From: NORP259 sp041398705
GTDB lineage: Bacteria; Planctomycetota; UBA1135; GCA-002686595
Reading direction: 5' to 3'
Length of the DNA: 64,000 nucleotides
Assembly (NCBI GenBank): GCA_041398705.1
Contig: JAWKUI010000008.1
Location: 124,001 to 188,000 of the forward strand
Shown here: piece by piece, positions 34,859 to 46,195 of the stretch
How the letters are laid out: each line of letters starts with the position of its first letter
How positions within the stretch are numbered: position 1 is the first letter of the stretch
The notes under the pieces: generated by a model
The model's input: only the letters and a program-made list of their open reading frames with translations
Told to the model about the DNA's origin: nothing
The model's database searches: none
Translations under genes and position numbers: made by a program

Positions 34859-36679
34859 ATGAGCACATTCATCCTCCTCTCGTGCATGTTGCTGGCCCAG
34901 AACCCCGAACCGGCGCTCCAGCCCCGGCAGCCCCTGCAGAAGTTCCCTCTGGTTGCGGCCGGAGAACTGGCCCTACCGGAAACACCCCGTGAACTGGTGG
35001 TCAAATTCCAAGATGGCTTGCGGGTGCGTTTCGATGGTCGCGGTGGCCTTCAATCCGTGGATTCCACCGCCTTGGAGCCGCTAATGGCGCTGGCGAGCCA
35101 GGAGGGACTGCAGTTTGCGCCCTTGCTGCAATGTGAGCCGGAAACCATAAGCCAGCTGGAGTTGCGTGCCCAGCAACGCACCGGTCGCATGCAGCCCGAT
35201 CTGCTCGGCATGCATCGCGTATTGCTGCCCGAGAGCGACCTGGAAACCCTGTTGCGTATCGGGACCGCTCTGCAGGCTTTGGATTGCGTGGAGTTCGCCG
35301 AGGTCGAACACCGTCTGCCAGAACCTCCGTCGGACTACCCTCCCGTGACTCCCAACTACATCAGCAATCAGACCTGGCAACCCAGCAACCCTGGTTTCGA
35401 CTTCACCGCGGGGTGGGCCCGGGGCGCGAACGGTGCGGGCGTCAAACTGTCGGATTGCGAGTATGGCTGGCATCATGCCCATGAAGACTTGGTGGATCAG
35501 ACCATCGTTCCGGAGCCCGGTCAGACGATTCCTTCCTTCGTGAGCGCGAATGGTTGGGACAACCATGGGACGGCGGCTTTGGGCGTCAGTGCCGCATCCC
35601 AGAATGCGTATGGCTGCACGGGTGGCGCCTATGCGGCGACCTTTGCGACCTTCCCGGAGAACTCGAACGAACAGGGAGCCCGCCGAGCCACCTGCATTGC
35701 AAACGCAATCGCAGGATCCGCGCTCGGGGACGTGGTCCTGCTCGAGATGCAGACCACCGGCGCAGGGGGTGGCTACGGACCTGCGGAGTACAACCAATCT
35801 GTCTGGAACGTGGTGAAAGTGGGTACGGATGCCGGCGTCGTGGTGGTGGCTGCTGCCGGCAACGGTGCGCAGGATCTGGATTCGTTTGCTTATGTGCCGT
35901 ACATGTCCCGCGGCGACAGCGGCGCGATCATCGTGGGGGCGGGAACCAGCAATACAAGCCACACGGCGCTCAGTTTCTCCACCTACGGCACGCGGGTGGA
36001 TGTGCAGGGTTGGGGGCAATCGGTGTTCACCCTCGGGTACGGTGGGTATGCCATGCTTGGCGGCGATATCCTCCAGGCGTACACCAACTCCTTCAACGGT
36101 ACGAGTTCCGGCAGCGCAACGATTGCCGCGGTGGCCACCGCCGTGCAGAGTTACGCCAAGACCGTGGGGCCGCCCTTGGATTCGGTCGAAATGCGGGACT
36201 TGCTGATTGCGACCGGAATTCCGCAAGGGCCAGGAGTGGAAATCGGGCCCCTGCCCGATATCGATGCGGCGCTCGATGGGATTGGATGCGGTCAAGCAAC
36301 GACGTTCTGCCCGGGAATGCTCAACTTGAACGGGACTATCGGCGAGTTTTCCTACGTCGGTAGCTTCGATGTTGCGGCCAACGACCTGACTTTCCATGTG
36401 ACTGGGTGCACACCGAACAGTTTCGGGATCTACATCATGGGGCCGGGGCAGACCGCGGTCTTCTCGGGCAATGGCATGTTGTGTGTAGACTTGGCCTGGC
36501 GACTGGCGGTGACGCCGATCGACGTGTTCGGGATGAGTCCGTTCGTGTTCGACAATCAGCTCGATCCATTCAACCCGTATACGATCAGCCCCGGTAGTAC
36601 CTGGAACTTCCAGTATTGGTACCGCGATGGGGCCTCGTGGAACTTTACGGGCGCCCTGCAGGTCCAGTTCTGCCAATAG
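34859..36679 (+). CDS. Secreted subtilisin-like (S8) serine protease with the shared C-terminal module
   Basis: The 606-residue protein has a short signal sequence (residues 1-13), a pro-region (about 20-160) and an S8 catalytic domain with D199 (VKLSDCEYG), H236 (WDNHGTAA), the oxyanion Asn region AAAGNG (about 331-336) and S416 (NGTSSGS). The last part, from about residue 480, is a diverged copy of the C-terminal module: FCPGMLNLNGTIGEF, SFGIYIMG, MLCVD and the closing W.FQYWYRDG..NFTGALQVQF. The catalytic serine block reads GTSSGSATIAA, lacking the usual proline. Its terminator is shared with the convergent downstream gene. Confidence 0.9.
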   Translation: MSTFILLSCMLLAQNPEPALQPRQPLQKFPLVAAGELALPETPRELVVKFQDGLRVRFDGRGGLQSVDSTALEPLMALASQEGLQFAPLLQCEPETISQLELRAQQRTGRMQPDLLGMHRVLLPESDLETLLRIGTALQALDCVEFAEVEHRLPEPPSDYPPVTPNYISNQTWQPSNPGFDFTAGWARGANGAGVKLSDCEYGWHHAHEDLVDQTIVPEPGQTIPSFVSANGWDNHGTAALGVSAASQNAYGCTGGAYAATFATFPENSNEQGARRATCIANAIAGSALGDVVLLEMQTTGAGGGYGPAEYNQSVWNVVKVGTDAGVVVVAAAGNGAQDLDSFAYVPYMSRGDSGAIIVGAGTSNTSHTALSFSTYGTRVDVQGWGQSVFTLGYGGYAMLGGDILQAYTNSFNGTSSGSATIAAVATAVQSYAKTVGPPLDSVEMRDLLIATGIPQGPGVEIGPLPDIDAALDGIGCGQATTFCPGMLNLNGTIGEFSYVGSFDVAANDLTFHVTGCTPNSFGIYIMGPGQTAVFSGNGMLCVDLAWRLAVTPIDVFGMSPFVFDNQLDPFNPYTISPGSTWNFQYWYRDGASWNFTGALQVQFCQ

Positions 36680-36698
36680 GGACTGCCTAATTGCGATG

Positions 36699-36733
36699 CG
36701 CGGCCGGGCGGGATCCACTCCCTCCCGGCCGCG
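36699..36733. terminator. Bidirectional hairpin between convergent genes
   Basis: A perfect 10 bp stem CGCGGCCGGG/CCCGGCCGCG with a 15 nt loop sits 20 bp after the subtilase stop and 7 bp from the stop of the convergent gene at 36741. A short GTTTC follows on the plus strand. Confidence 0.7.
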
Positions 36734-36740
36734 GTCCGTT

Positions 36741-37835
36741 TCAACCTTTGAGGACCCGCCGCCGGAACTCGCGCACGAGCGGCAACGCCTCGAGCCAGGG
36801 TTTGGCATCGGCCCGCTCCGGGTCCGGATCGCCGACCTTGCCCACGTAGCCAGCGGGGATCTGGCTGTACAGGGACGGCGGGTCCGTGCTGTCGTCCATG
36901 AAGTGGTATTCGAACCCGGGGATGAACGCGTCGTCGTCGGCCAGCACATCAAGAGTACGCGTGCCGTAGATCATCAGTTCGGTGGTCAGCGCCTGGGGGT
37001 GATTGACGAAGACGTGGGTCGGCGACGCGACAAACTGATACTGGATCCGCCCGTTGCGCGACAGGATGCGGTACTTGTGCAGGTCTCCGCCGTAGAGGCG
37101 GCTGCCCGAGGGGGTCACCTCGACCACACCGGCGTCGAAGTCCGGCTCGTAGCCCTTGGCGATCACCATCGACTGCGGATCGCCTTTTTTTCGGAACGTG
37201 ACCACGGGTTTGCCCCCGTTGATCCAGTACTGATTGTGTGCCTTGCGGCGGGGCGTGCTGAAGTCGGCAAACGGATGGGTTTGCCGGGCGCCGCCGCGGC
37301 GTAGAACCAAGTGCACGGCGCGGTGGTCCTTCTTCGGCGTTTGACTGCGGCTCGCCAGGTCCAAAGCGTATTGCAACTCGTAGGGGAGGTTGGTGGTTTC
37401 TTCCGCCGAAGCCATGTACTCCCCGTCTTCCCGCTCTTCCCAGCGCACATCGCCCTTACCGATCCAGTGCTCGTCGTCGGTCGAGATGAAGTGCGACGCG
37501 ACGCGCCAAACCAGGGAAGAGTCCTTGTAGAAGATGCGCGGGTAGATCGCCCGGATACGCCCGCCGCTGCCTTCGATCCCCACCCAGGTCACCATGAAGT
37601 TCAGGTACGGATCGAAGCGCATATCGCCGACCCAGTAGTGCGCGTCGAACAACCGGATCTTGTGCAAGGGCTTGTAACGTGCCAGCAACGCCTGCGGATC
37701 CGCCTTGCCCTCCCCGGCCGGCTTCAGCTGCGCACCCCGGTCCAGATGCCCCCGCAAATCCCTGCGCACCTCCGCCGAGGACCAATCGAGGGGAAGAACG
37801 TGGGCAATGATGGCGCTGGGGGGGAGGGTCGGCAT
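36741..37835 (-). CDS. Conserved-looking soluble protein of unknown function
   Basis: The start is taken at the ATG at 37835 (MPTLPPSAIIAHVLPLDW). The 364-residue protein has no signal peptide or membrane segment and is rich in aromatic and charged residues (DAHYWVGDMRFDPYLNF, WRVASHFISTDDEHWIGKGD, GYEPDFDAGVVEV). It could be a beta-rich ligand-binding or hydrolase-like fold but no known motif is visible. Strong G/C third positions support that it is a real gene. It is separated from the flanking genes by a shared terminator and by the promoter region of the secreted paralogues. Confidence 0.6.
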   Translation of the reverse strand: MPTLPPSAIIAHVLPLDWSSAEVRRDLRGHLDRGAQLKPAGEGKADPQALLARYKPLHKIRLFDAHYWVGDMRFDPYLNFMVTWVGIEGSGGRIRAIYPRIFYKDSSLVWRVASHFISTDDEHWIGKGDVRWEEREDGEYMASAEETTNLPYELQYALDLASRSQTPKKDHRAVHLVLRRGGARQTHPFADFSTPRRKAHNQYWINGGKPVVTFRKKGDPQSMVIAKGYEPDFDAGVVEVTPSGSRLYGGDLHKYRILSRNGRIQYQFVASPTHVFVNHPQALTTELMIYGTRTLDVLADDDAFIPGFEYHFMDDSTDPPSLYSQIPAGYVGKVGDPDPERADAKPWLEALPLVREFRRRVLKG

Positions 37836-37997
37836 GGCTTCAAGGTAGGCAATCGGCCTGCCTGTTTCACCTTTCCCATACACCCACCCACCGGAGTGTC
37901 GCGAAAGGGGCTTCGGCCCGGTTGGCGTCCCTTGCGGCCCTGCGAAAGGGCGTTAGGGTGAAAGTTCCTGCCTATCGACCTCCTGACACTCCTGAAC

Positions 37998-39161
37998 ATG
38001 TTTGTACGCCTCCTGCTGGCTTGCGCACTGGTTACTTCTGCCCAAGCTCAACTTCCCTCGATTGCGATCTGTGCCGCGGACAGCCAGACCTGCAATGTCC
38101 CCGATGTCCAGGCCCTGCTGACTGCGACGGGCCGCTTCCAGACGGTCGATCTGGTCGATGTGATGACGGCTACGCCGCTGCTCACCGACTTGACCGCCTA
38201 CGACGCCGTGCTCGTCTGGTCCAACCAGAGCTTCCAAAGCGGAATCAACCTCGGCGATGTGATGGCCGACTACGTGGATGCCGGTGGTGGGGTGGTGGTC
38301 GCCACCTTCACCAACAGCACCCTGACGAACAACCGGTTCCTGGCGGGTCGCTGGCTGACTGGAGCGTATGAAGTCATCCAGACCCAAGGCGGCAACCAAG
38401 CCGGAGCCTCGACCGTTGGCACCGTGCATCTGCCCGGCCACCCGGTCATGGCCGGAGTGAGCAACATCACTGCAACCACCACCTTCCGCCCGGCGGGAAC
38501 GACCCTCGCGAACGGCAGCACCCTGATCGCGGAGTGGGCCGATGGCAAGATCCTCGCGGCGGTGGGCACCAACCCGCATCGCGTGGACATCGGGCTGTTC
38601 CCCGCGACGGGGAACTGTGTGACGGCCTATTACGATCCGGCAGCTACCGACGGCATTCTGCTGTTCGCCAACGCCCTGGAATACGCTGCGGACGGCGGCG
38701 GTGTGGGCAGCACGTTCTGCGATCCCGCTGCCAACAACAGTACCGGCGTTCCCGCGCGATTGACGGGCAGCCCCTCGGGGGCCGCTGGCAGCGGCTTGCA
38801 CCTGGACGTAGACCAAGGCCCGCCGACTTCGTTCGGCTATTTCCTGATCGGTACCGGCGCCTCGGACCCCGGCACGCCCATCAGCCAGGGGTTCCTTTGC
38901 CTGGCGGTCAGCGCCGGCAATCAATTCGGCCGGTACAACGTGGTCGGCGGTGCGCTCAACTCCGTGGGGCAATTCGATGCGGGTGGAGTCCTGCAGAACG
39001 TGGTTGGGACCTCGTCCACGGGTAGCGGATTCGACGTGCCTGCAGCGATTCCCTCCATTGGCGGGGTGATTTCTGCCGGCCAGACCTGGCACTTCCAAGC
39101 CTGGTTCCGGGAAGCGGCTGGCGCCTCCAACTTCTCGAACGGCTTGTCCGTGACCTTCTGA
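37998..39161 (+). CDS. Secreted protein, ThuA/GATase-like domain plus shared C-terminal module, paralogue 1
   Basis: A signal peptide (about residues 1-18, TSAQA) precedes a domain of about 215 residues that starts LPSIAICAADSQTC and has alternating strand/helix segments (YDAVLVWSNQSF, VMADYVDAGGGVVVATF, HPVMAGVSNI, ILAAVGTNPHRVDIGLFPATG), resembling class-I GATase/ThuA-like folds without an obvious nucleophile. Residues about 235-387 are the C-terminal module (FCDPAANNSTG, LHLDVDQGPPTSFGYFL, GRYNVVGGALNS, WHFQAWFREAAGASNFSNG). The gene directly downstream is a close paralogue (113 bp between stop and start), so this is a tandem duplication. Confidence 0.72.
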   Translation: MFVRLLLACALVTSAQAQLPSIAICAADSQTCNVPDVQALLTATGRFQTVDLVDVMTATPLLTDLTAYDAVLVWSNQSFQSGINLGDVMADYVDAGGGVVVATFTNSTLTNNRFLAGRWLTGAYEVIQTQGGNQAGASTVGTVHLPGHPVMAGVSNITATTTFRPAGTTLANGSTLIAEWADGKILAAVGTNPHRVDIGLFPATGNCVTAYYDPAATDGILLFANALEYAADGGGVGSTFCDPAANNSTGVPARLTGSPSGAAGSGLHLDVDQGPPTSFGYFLIGTGASDPGTPISQGFLCLAVSAGNQFGRYNVVGGALNSVGQFDAGGVLQNVVGTSSTGSGFDVPAAIPSIGGVISAGQTWHFQAWFREAAGASNFSNGLSVTF

Positions 39162-39177
39162 TCGCGGACCCACACCT

Positions 39178-39213
39178 GTCGGGGGACGACCGCAACTGCG
39201 GCCGTCCCCCGAC
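39178..39213 (+). terminator. Hairpin between the tandem paralogues
   Basis: The arms GTCGGGGGACG and CGTCCCCCGAC pair perfectly and the stem continues with ACCGC/GCGGC around an AACT loop, about 16 bp in all. It separates the two duplicated genes, so each probably has its own promoter. Confidence 0.75.
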
Positions 39214-39274
39214 GTTCTCCCGCCAATCGGTGCGAAGTCCGCACCCTTCCAACGCCCGATCTCTCCCACGCGTC

Positions 39275-40435
39275 ATGTTCCTCCGCCCATTGCTCTTCCT
39301 GGCCCTTTGCCAGGCGGCCCATGCCCAACTCCCTTCGATCGCCATCTGCGCGGCCGAAAACCCAGGTTGCATCATCCCGGACGTGCAAGGGTTGCTGGCC
39401 GCCACCGGGCGATTTCAGACGGTGGACGTGCTCAATGTCATGACCGCGATTCCGACGTTGGCGGAACTCAGCGCGTATGACTCGGTGCTGGTGTGGTCGA
39501 ACCAGAGTTGGCTCGATGGTTTCGCGTTGGGGGAGGTGATGGCGGACTACGTGGACGCGGGCGGCGGGGTGGTGGTTTCCCTGTTTGCCAATACCACGAA
39601 CAATCCCAATCGAATCCTTGGTGGGCGTTGGTTGACGGGGGGGTACGAGGTCATCCTCACGCAGGCGGGCACCACCGTGGGCTCGTCGAGTTTGGGCACG
39701 GTGTTGGTTCCCGGGCACGAGGTCATGGCCGGGGTGAGTACGATCAGCGCGAGTTCGGCCTATCGGCCCACGACCAGCACCTTGGTGAGCGGGTTCGTAT
39801 TGGCGGAGTGGGCGGATGGCAAGATCCTGGCTGCTGTGGACACCAGTCGCCGGCGCGTGGATCTCGGCCTCTATCCGCCGTCCGGCAATTGCATTTCCGG
39901 GTACTACAACCCGGTCACCACCGATGCGGTGCGGCTGATGGCGAACGCGCTCGAGTACGCGGCCGATCGCAACAGTGTCGGCGCGGTATTCTGCGAGCCG
40001 GCAGCGACGAACAGCACCGGTCAGGCGGCCCGCCTGCGCGGCAATTCGACGACGGCCCCGGGCAGTGGGGTGCACTTGGAAGTGGACCAAGGCCCGCCCA
40101 CGTCCTTCGGCTACTTCCTGGTAGGCACAGGGGCAGCCGCGACGGGCATTCCGGTCAGCCAGGGGCTGCTCTGCCTGGCCGCCACGGGCACCAACCAGAT
40201 CGGTCGGTACAACGTGGTGGGCGGGGCCCTGAACTCGGTGGGACAATTCAACGCTGCGGGCGAGTTGGTGAACTTGGTCGGTACCTCCACGGTCGGTACC
40301 GGATTCGATGTCCCGAGCGAGATCCCTTCGATCGGCGGTTCGATCGCGGCCGGGCAGACCTGGCACTTCCAGGCCTGGTTCCGCGAGGCGGCTGGGGCTT
40401 CGAACTTCACGAACGGACTGTCTGTGACGTTCTGA
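39275..40435 (+). CDS. Secreted protein, ThuA/GATase-like domain plus shared C-terminal module, paralogue 2
   Basis: The ATG at 39275 gives a signal peptide (MFLRPLLFLALCQAAHA). The protein aligns along its whole length with the previous gene: LPSIAICAAENPGC, YDSVLVWSNQSW, MADYVDAGGGVVVSLF, LAEWADGKILAAVDTSRRRVDLGLYPPSG and the C-terminal module ending NFTNGLSVTF. Differences are spread over the length, so the duplication is not recent. Function unknown; the conserved first domain and the shared module suggest surface or extracellular proteins. Confidence 0.72.
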   Translation: MFLRPLLFLALCQAAHAQLPSIAICAAENPGCIIPDVQGLLAATGRFQTVDVLNVMTAIPTLAELSAYDSVLVWSNQSWLDGFALGEVMADYVDAGGGVVVSLFANTTNNPNRILGGRWLTGGYEVILTQAGTTVGSSSLGTVLVPGHEVMAGVSTISASSAYRPTTSTLVSGFVLAEWADGKILAAVDTSRRRVDLGLYPPSGNCISGYYNPVTTDAVRLMANALEYAADRNSVGAVFCEPAATNSTGQAARLRGNSTTAPGSGVHLEVDQGPPTSFGYFLVGTGAAATGIPVSQGLLCLAATGTNQIGRYNVVGGALNSVGQFNAAGELVNLVGTSTVGTGFDVPSEIPSIGGSIAAGQTWHFQAWFREAAGASNFTNGLSVTF

Positions 40436-40462
40436 CCAAGCCGATGCGACCGGTTCGCGACC

Positions 40463-41650
40463 TCAGTCGCCGTGACCGGCCTGACAATGGGTTTGCCAGG
40501 TCGTGAGGGCGGCCGGAGCGGCGGCGATCATCAGCAAGCCCGCCCAGATCGGCAGGTGCATCTGGCAGGCAAACGCCGCGCCGGTCAGCAGGCCCAAAGC
40601 CACCAGGCACGCGAGCAGCCGCGGCGGGCCTTGCCCCACCGCCAACCAGCGGATCAGGCAGACGGTGAGCAGGTAGACCGTCACCGCCACGGCCAAGGTC
40701 AGAATCGCGGTCTGATTGGATACCGCGTGCCCCGCCTCGGTGGCGAGGAACGTGTCGGCGACCAGGCCTAGGCCCGATCCGACGGCAGCCAGGCTCGCGA
40801 AGACCAGGTAGTGCCCATAGCCGAAGATCAGTCCACGGCGCAAATCATGGCTGTGCAATGCGCCGACGAACGAGACCTGGAAGTAGAACCACCACAGAAG
40901 GAAAACCAGCAGGGACCCGGCGAAACCGCAGGAAATGGCGCTTTGCAGGTGCGAGCGGTCCGCGTTCACGATCGTGTTGCTGACGCCGAGCACCGCCTCC
41001 CCGAGCACGATGATCGTCAACAGCCCATACCGTTCGGCGATGTGGTGCGGGTGCCAGGGCGTGTGTTTGACCCGTTCGGCCAGAACTGGAATCAGCAATT
41101 CGGCGGCGATGAAGACTAGCATCGTCGAAAACACGACCGTCGGCCCCATATCCTTCGTCACCAGGTACCAGCCGACCCAGAGGCCTTGCAACACGAGAAT
41201 GCCCAGTCCGTACCGCAGGGCGGTGGGGCGGTACCGAGCATCCTGCCAGGCCACCCGCAGCCAGAACGTCACCATCGCGATGCGCATGACGATGTAGCCC
41301 ACGAGCACGAGCCGGCCATCCCCGGCGAAGAAGGCTTTCATGCCTGCTGCCAGCAATAGAGCCCCGAACATCTGCACGAAGGAGAGCAGCCGGAACCACC
41401 CATCGCGCACGTCGAAGGCGGAGGAGAACCAGGTGTAGTTCATCCAGGCCCACCAGACGGGCACGAATACGATCGCATAGGTCGCGATTTCCCCGTAATG
41501 GTGCCCGGCGATGGCGTGGTGCAGGGACGACGCGCACGCGGCGATCGCGATCACGAAGACGAGGTCGTAGAGCAGCTCGAGGGGCGTTGCGACGCGGTGC
41601 TCTTCGTGGATATCGCGCCCGTGGGGCAGGGATGCGGGGAGGTGCGGCAT
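40463..41650 (-). CDS. LtrA-family membrane protein
   Basis: The 395-residue protein starts with the family signature near the N-terminus (EEHRVATPLELLYDLVFVIAI) and has about eleven hydrophobic segments, with conserved polar spots such as WWAWMNYTWF and HHIAERYGLLTIIVLGEAVLG. LtrA proteins were named for low-temperature requirement in Listeria; their molecular role is unknown. It lies alone, convergent with the paralogue gene and divergent from isocitrate dehydrogenase. Confidence 0.87.
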   Translation of the reverse strand: MPHLPASLPHGRDIHEEHRVATPLELLYDLVFVIAIAACASSLHHAIAGHHYGEIATYAIVFVPVWWAWMNYTWFSSAFDVRDGWFRLLSFVQMFGALLLAAGMKAFFAGDGRLVLVGYIVMRIAMVTFWLRVAWQDARYRPTALRYGLGILVLQGLWVGWYLVTKDMGPTVVFSTMLVFIAAELLIPVLAERVKHTPWHPHHIAERYGLLTIIVLGEAVLGVSNTIVNADRSHLQSAISCGFAGSLLVFLLWWFYFQVSFVGALHSHDLRRGLIFGYGHYLVFASLAAVGSGLGLVADTFLATEAGHAVSNQTAILTLAVAVTVYLLTVCLIRWLAVGQGPPRLLACLVALGLLTGAAFACQMHLPIWAGLLMIAAAPAALTTWQTHCQAGHGD

Positions 41651-41837
41651 GCGGAATCGGTGTTGGAGCGTGGGGCGAGTATAGCGGGCGAAGGGGGGTG
41701 GTCCGCGGCCGCGCGTTCGGCGCCTGGGGGCCGCCGGGCGATGGCGGCTAGGCGGCTTTCCTGGGGCCGAAATCTGCCGGCAGACTGGCGCGGGAGGCCT
41801 GGAATCTCACTAGGATGGGCGCTTCCGGAGACATCCC

Positions 41838-44072
<2,235 letters not shown>

Positions 44073-44080
44073 TTCCGCCG

Positions 44081-44133
44081 AAACGCACGCACCCCCGGCT
44101 CCGCGTTTGGCGGAACCGGGGGTGCGTGCGTTT
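44081..44133. terminator. Long bidirectional terminator between icd and the lipoprotein gene
   Basis: Arms AAACGCACGCACCCCCGG(C)TCCG and their inverted repeat pair over 23 bp with one non-canonical position and a 7 nt loop. The stem starts 8 bp after the icd stop and lies 17 bp beyond a TAG on the other strand (44150-44152) that would end the lipoprotein frame if its internal TGA were read through. Confidence 0.85.
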
Positions 44134-44149
44134 CAGGAGTCCCTTCGCG

Positions 44150-44314
44150 CTACTTGCAGGCGAGGAAGACGGGTTGCTCCGGGTTCTGGGCCAGGTTCTC
44201 CTGCCGCTGCCACCAGCCGATGCGTTCGCGCAACCAATTCAGTTCTGCGGTCAAGGCGACCTCATAGGCAGACGGTTCCGGGATCGGACTCCACGAGTCC
44301 GACACTGTGGAGCT
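44150..44314 (-). other. In-frame continuation of the lipoprotein gene after its TGA
   Basis: After the TGA at 44315-44317 the same frame stays open for 54 sense codons to a TAG at 44150-44152. The codons are strongly G/C at third positions, as in real genes here, and the encoded end is protein-like (YEVALTAELNWLRERIGWW; QNPEQPVFLACK). The shared terminator stem begins just 17 bp further. This points to the original gene end. A 7 bp hairpin (TCGGACT/AGTCCGA, loop CGTGG on the mRNA) starts 12 nt after the TGA. Likely explanations are a nonsense mutation or a sequencing error; readthrough with selenocysteine is less likely. Confidence 0.7.
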
Positions 44315-45031
44315 TCATGTCATGCCGATGACGCGCCCCGTGCGCTGCCGCTCGACGGCGCAATTCTGATCGACTCGCCAAAAGTGATAGTTCAGTTCGG
44401 TGCCTTCCATGTGCCCGTAGAACGACAGGTACGCGGTCGGCATCAGCGGCGTGCTGGTGGGCGAGCCCAATTCGTTCCAGCGGTAGGCGTAGGCGCTGCT
44501 CAGGAACTGCAATTGATCGTTGAGCGGCACGTAGTTGGTGCCATCGACCTTTTGACCACCAGCGTACACCGGCAGCTTGCCATTGCGCGCGTACGCAAGT
44601 CCCCGGGACAGGTCCGCCTGCATGCGGAAGAGGTCCCACACGGGTAGATCCATGTAAAACTCGGTCAGCTCCTCGCGACTGGGCTGATGGTCGGTGCCCA
44701 GGAACCCTTCGAGCCGAATCGGTGCCGCGAGCCGGGAGGCTAGGTTCTGGAGCTGAAGGGGGGTGAGGTCCGGCCAGGGGTAGGGGCTGGCCACCTGGGA
44801 GAGATCACAGATGCTCAGCACCGGCTCTTCCGCAGTCGGGGCCGCCACTGCAGCCGTGCGCGATTCTCCCTGGATCACCGGGGCCACCAGATCTGCGGGT
44901 GCGGCTTCTTCCGGAGCCGGCGGGGCGACCGCTGCCTCGGAGCGCAGGCCTTCCACCGGCGGGGCGGGCCGAGAACAGGCGGCCAGTACCAGGAGGGCGG
45001 CAGGCCAGAGGCTCGTAGGGGATGCGTTCAT
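44315..45031 (-). CDS. Lipoprotein of unknown function, apparently shortened by an in-frame TGA
   Basis: The ATG at 45031 follows GAGGA with good spacing. The product, 238 residues as read, has a lipoprotein signal with lipobox LAAC (acylated C19), an Ala/Pro/Glu-rich linker (about 20-75) and a globular part with no recognised family (LSQVASPYPWPDLTPLQLQ; EELTEFYMDLPVWDLF; AYAYRWNELGSP). It ends GRVIGMT at TGA 44315-44317, although the frame remains coding-like to 44150. It is upstream of nothing: the icd terminator follows. Its own upstream neighbour is the rhomboid gene, transcribed the same way. Confidence 0.65.
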   Translation of the reverse strand: MNASPTSLWPAALLVLAACSRPAPPVEGLRSEAAVAPPAPEEAAPADLVAPVIQGESRTAAVAAPTAEEPVLSICDLSQVASPYPWPDLTPLQLQNLASRLAAPIRLEGFLGTDHQPSREELTEFYMDLPVWDLFRMQADLSRGLAYARNGKLPVYAGGQKVDGTNYVPLNDQLQFLSSAYAYRWNELGSPTSTPLMPTAYLSFYGHMEGTELNYHFWRVDQNCAVERQRTGRVIGMT

Positions 45032-45160
45032 GCTCAATTCCTCGGATCCAGATTCCCATGGAGAACGGATCTCAGCCAGCGAAGTTGGAGCAATTCCCTG
45101 AAAGGCCCCGAAGTGGAGCGGTCAACAACTATGGATCGGCAACGGCCCGTCCGGAATGGC

Positions 45161-45952
45161 TCACAGGCCGAACCGATCCTGGCTGCGCGCCGGCGGCAGG
45201 CTCCAGCGGTCCGGCCGCCCGAGGGGGCGCGCCGTGCGGCCCATCACCACGGGCGGATGGGTGGGGGCATGGGGCGGTTTGCCCTGGATCTTGCGCCATA
45301 GCTTCGGGCCACCATGCCAGAACCACAGCGGCACCATCGAAACGAGTCCGATGGCGAGGCCTCCGGTGTGCGCCCAATGCGCGACCCCCGCGCCTTGATG
45401 CTTCAACGCCTGGAAGAACTCCAGTCCAAACCACGCACCCAGCATCACAAACGCGGGCACCGTGAAAATGCGCGTGTACAAACCGAGGATCAAAAGGATG
45501 TCCACGCGCGCCAACGGGAAGTACAGCAGGTACCCACCCATCACCCCGGCCACCGCGCCCGACGCACCGACTAGCGGCACCAACGACTGCGGCTCCGACC
45601 ACGCGTGCGAGTAACTCGCGCCGATCCCGACCACCAGGTAGAACGCAAGGAAGCCGAAGTGCCCGAGGATGTCCTCCAGGTTGTCCCCGAAGATGTACAG
45701 GAACATCATGTTTCCGCCGACGTGCATCACGCCGCTGTGCAGGAACATGCACGTCACCAGCGTCTTCCAATCCCCACCGGCCAAAAAGCTCGCCGGCTTC
45801 GCCCCCCAGGTCTCGAAGAACTGCCCGAGCGCCTCCCCCCCGAGCCCGAACTTCGACGTCTGCAACGCAAACACCAGCACGTTGATCGCGATCAACAACC
45901 AGGTCACATACGGGCGATTCTGCGTGGGATTGTGGTCGCGGAACGGGAACAT
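45161..45952 (-). CDS. Rhomboid-family intramembrane serine protease
   Basis: The 263-residue protein has six to seven membrane segments, a TM1 start after FRDHNPTQNRPYVTWLLIA, the first-loop FLHSGVMHVGGNMMFL (L1/TM2 region with conserved H and N), the catalytic GASGAV (S131) and the partner histidine in HWAHTGG (H195). It cleaves membrane-spanning segments of other proteins within the inner membrane. The C-terminal 45 residues are a soluble Pro/Arg-rich tail. The length is typical. Divergent from the M3 peptidase gene. Confidence 0.93.
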   Translation of the reverse strand: MFPFRDHNPTQNRPYVTWLLIAINVLVFALQTSKFGLGGEALGQFFETWGAKPASFLAGGDWKTLVTCMFLHSGVMHVGGNMMFLYIFGDNLEDILGHFGFLAFYLVVGIGASYSHAWSEPQSLVPLVGASGAVAGVMGGYLLYFPLARVDILLILGLYTRIFTVPAFVMLGAWFGLEFFQALKHQGAGVAHWAHTGGLAIGLVSMVPLWFWHGGPKLWRKIQGKPPHAPTHPPVVMGRTARPLGRPDRWSLPPARSQDRFGL

Positions 45953-46195
45953 GGCGGGACCAGCTTAGTGACGGGGCGGGGCGGATCCTAGCGGGGCCCA
46001 GGGCCGGTGACGGGAGGCCGCTGGGGCGCCCAATACAAAGGGTGAACGGGGGGAGGGCCCGGCGGGGGTCTTGCCGGGTGGGATCGGGGAGGGGGGCGTG
46101 CTATTCTCCCGGTCCGAGACCCGCGGGGGCGGGGCCGGATTCTTGGATTCTGGTGCGGCTGCCCCCAAGACCCCCTCTCTCACAGCGTGAACCCG

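Noticed and set aside
35081..36952. 623-codon minus-strand frame opposite the subtilase
   Set aside because: Composition is His/Arg/Gly-rich and no domain is recognisable, while the plus strand has the full catalytic triad.
44281..44317. Selenocysteine insertion at the TGA of the lipoprotein
   Set aside because: A hairpin at the right distance exists, but the flanking residues do not form a redox motif and no Sec machinery is in the window. It is kept only as an alternative to a nonsense mutation.
44262..44639. Overlapping open frames on both strands at the lipoprotein gene
   Set aside because: They have poor third-position bias and no family match, while the lipoprotein frame has a signal peptide and Shine-Dalgarno sequence.
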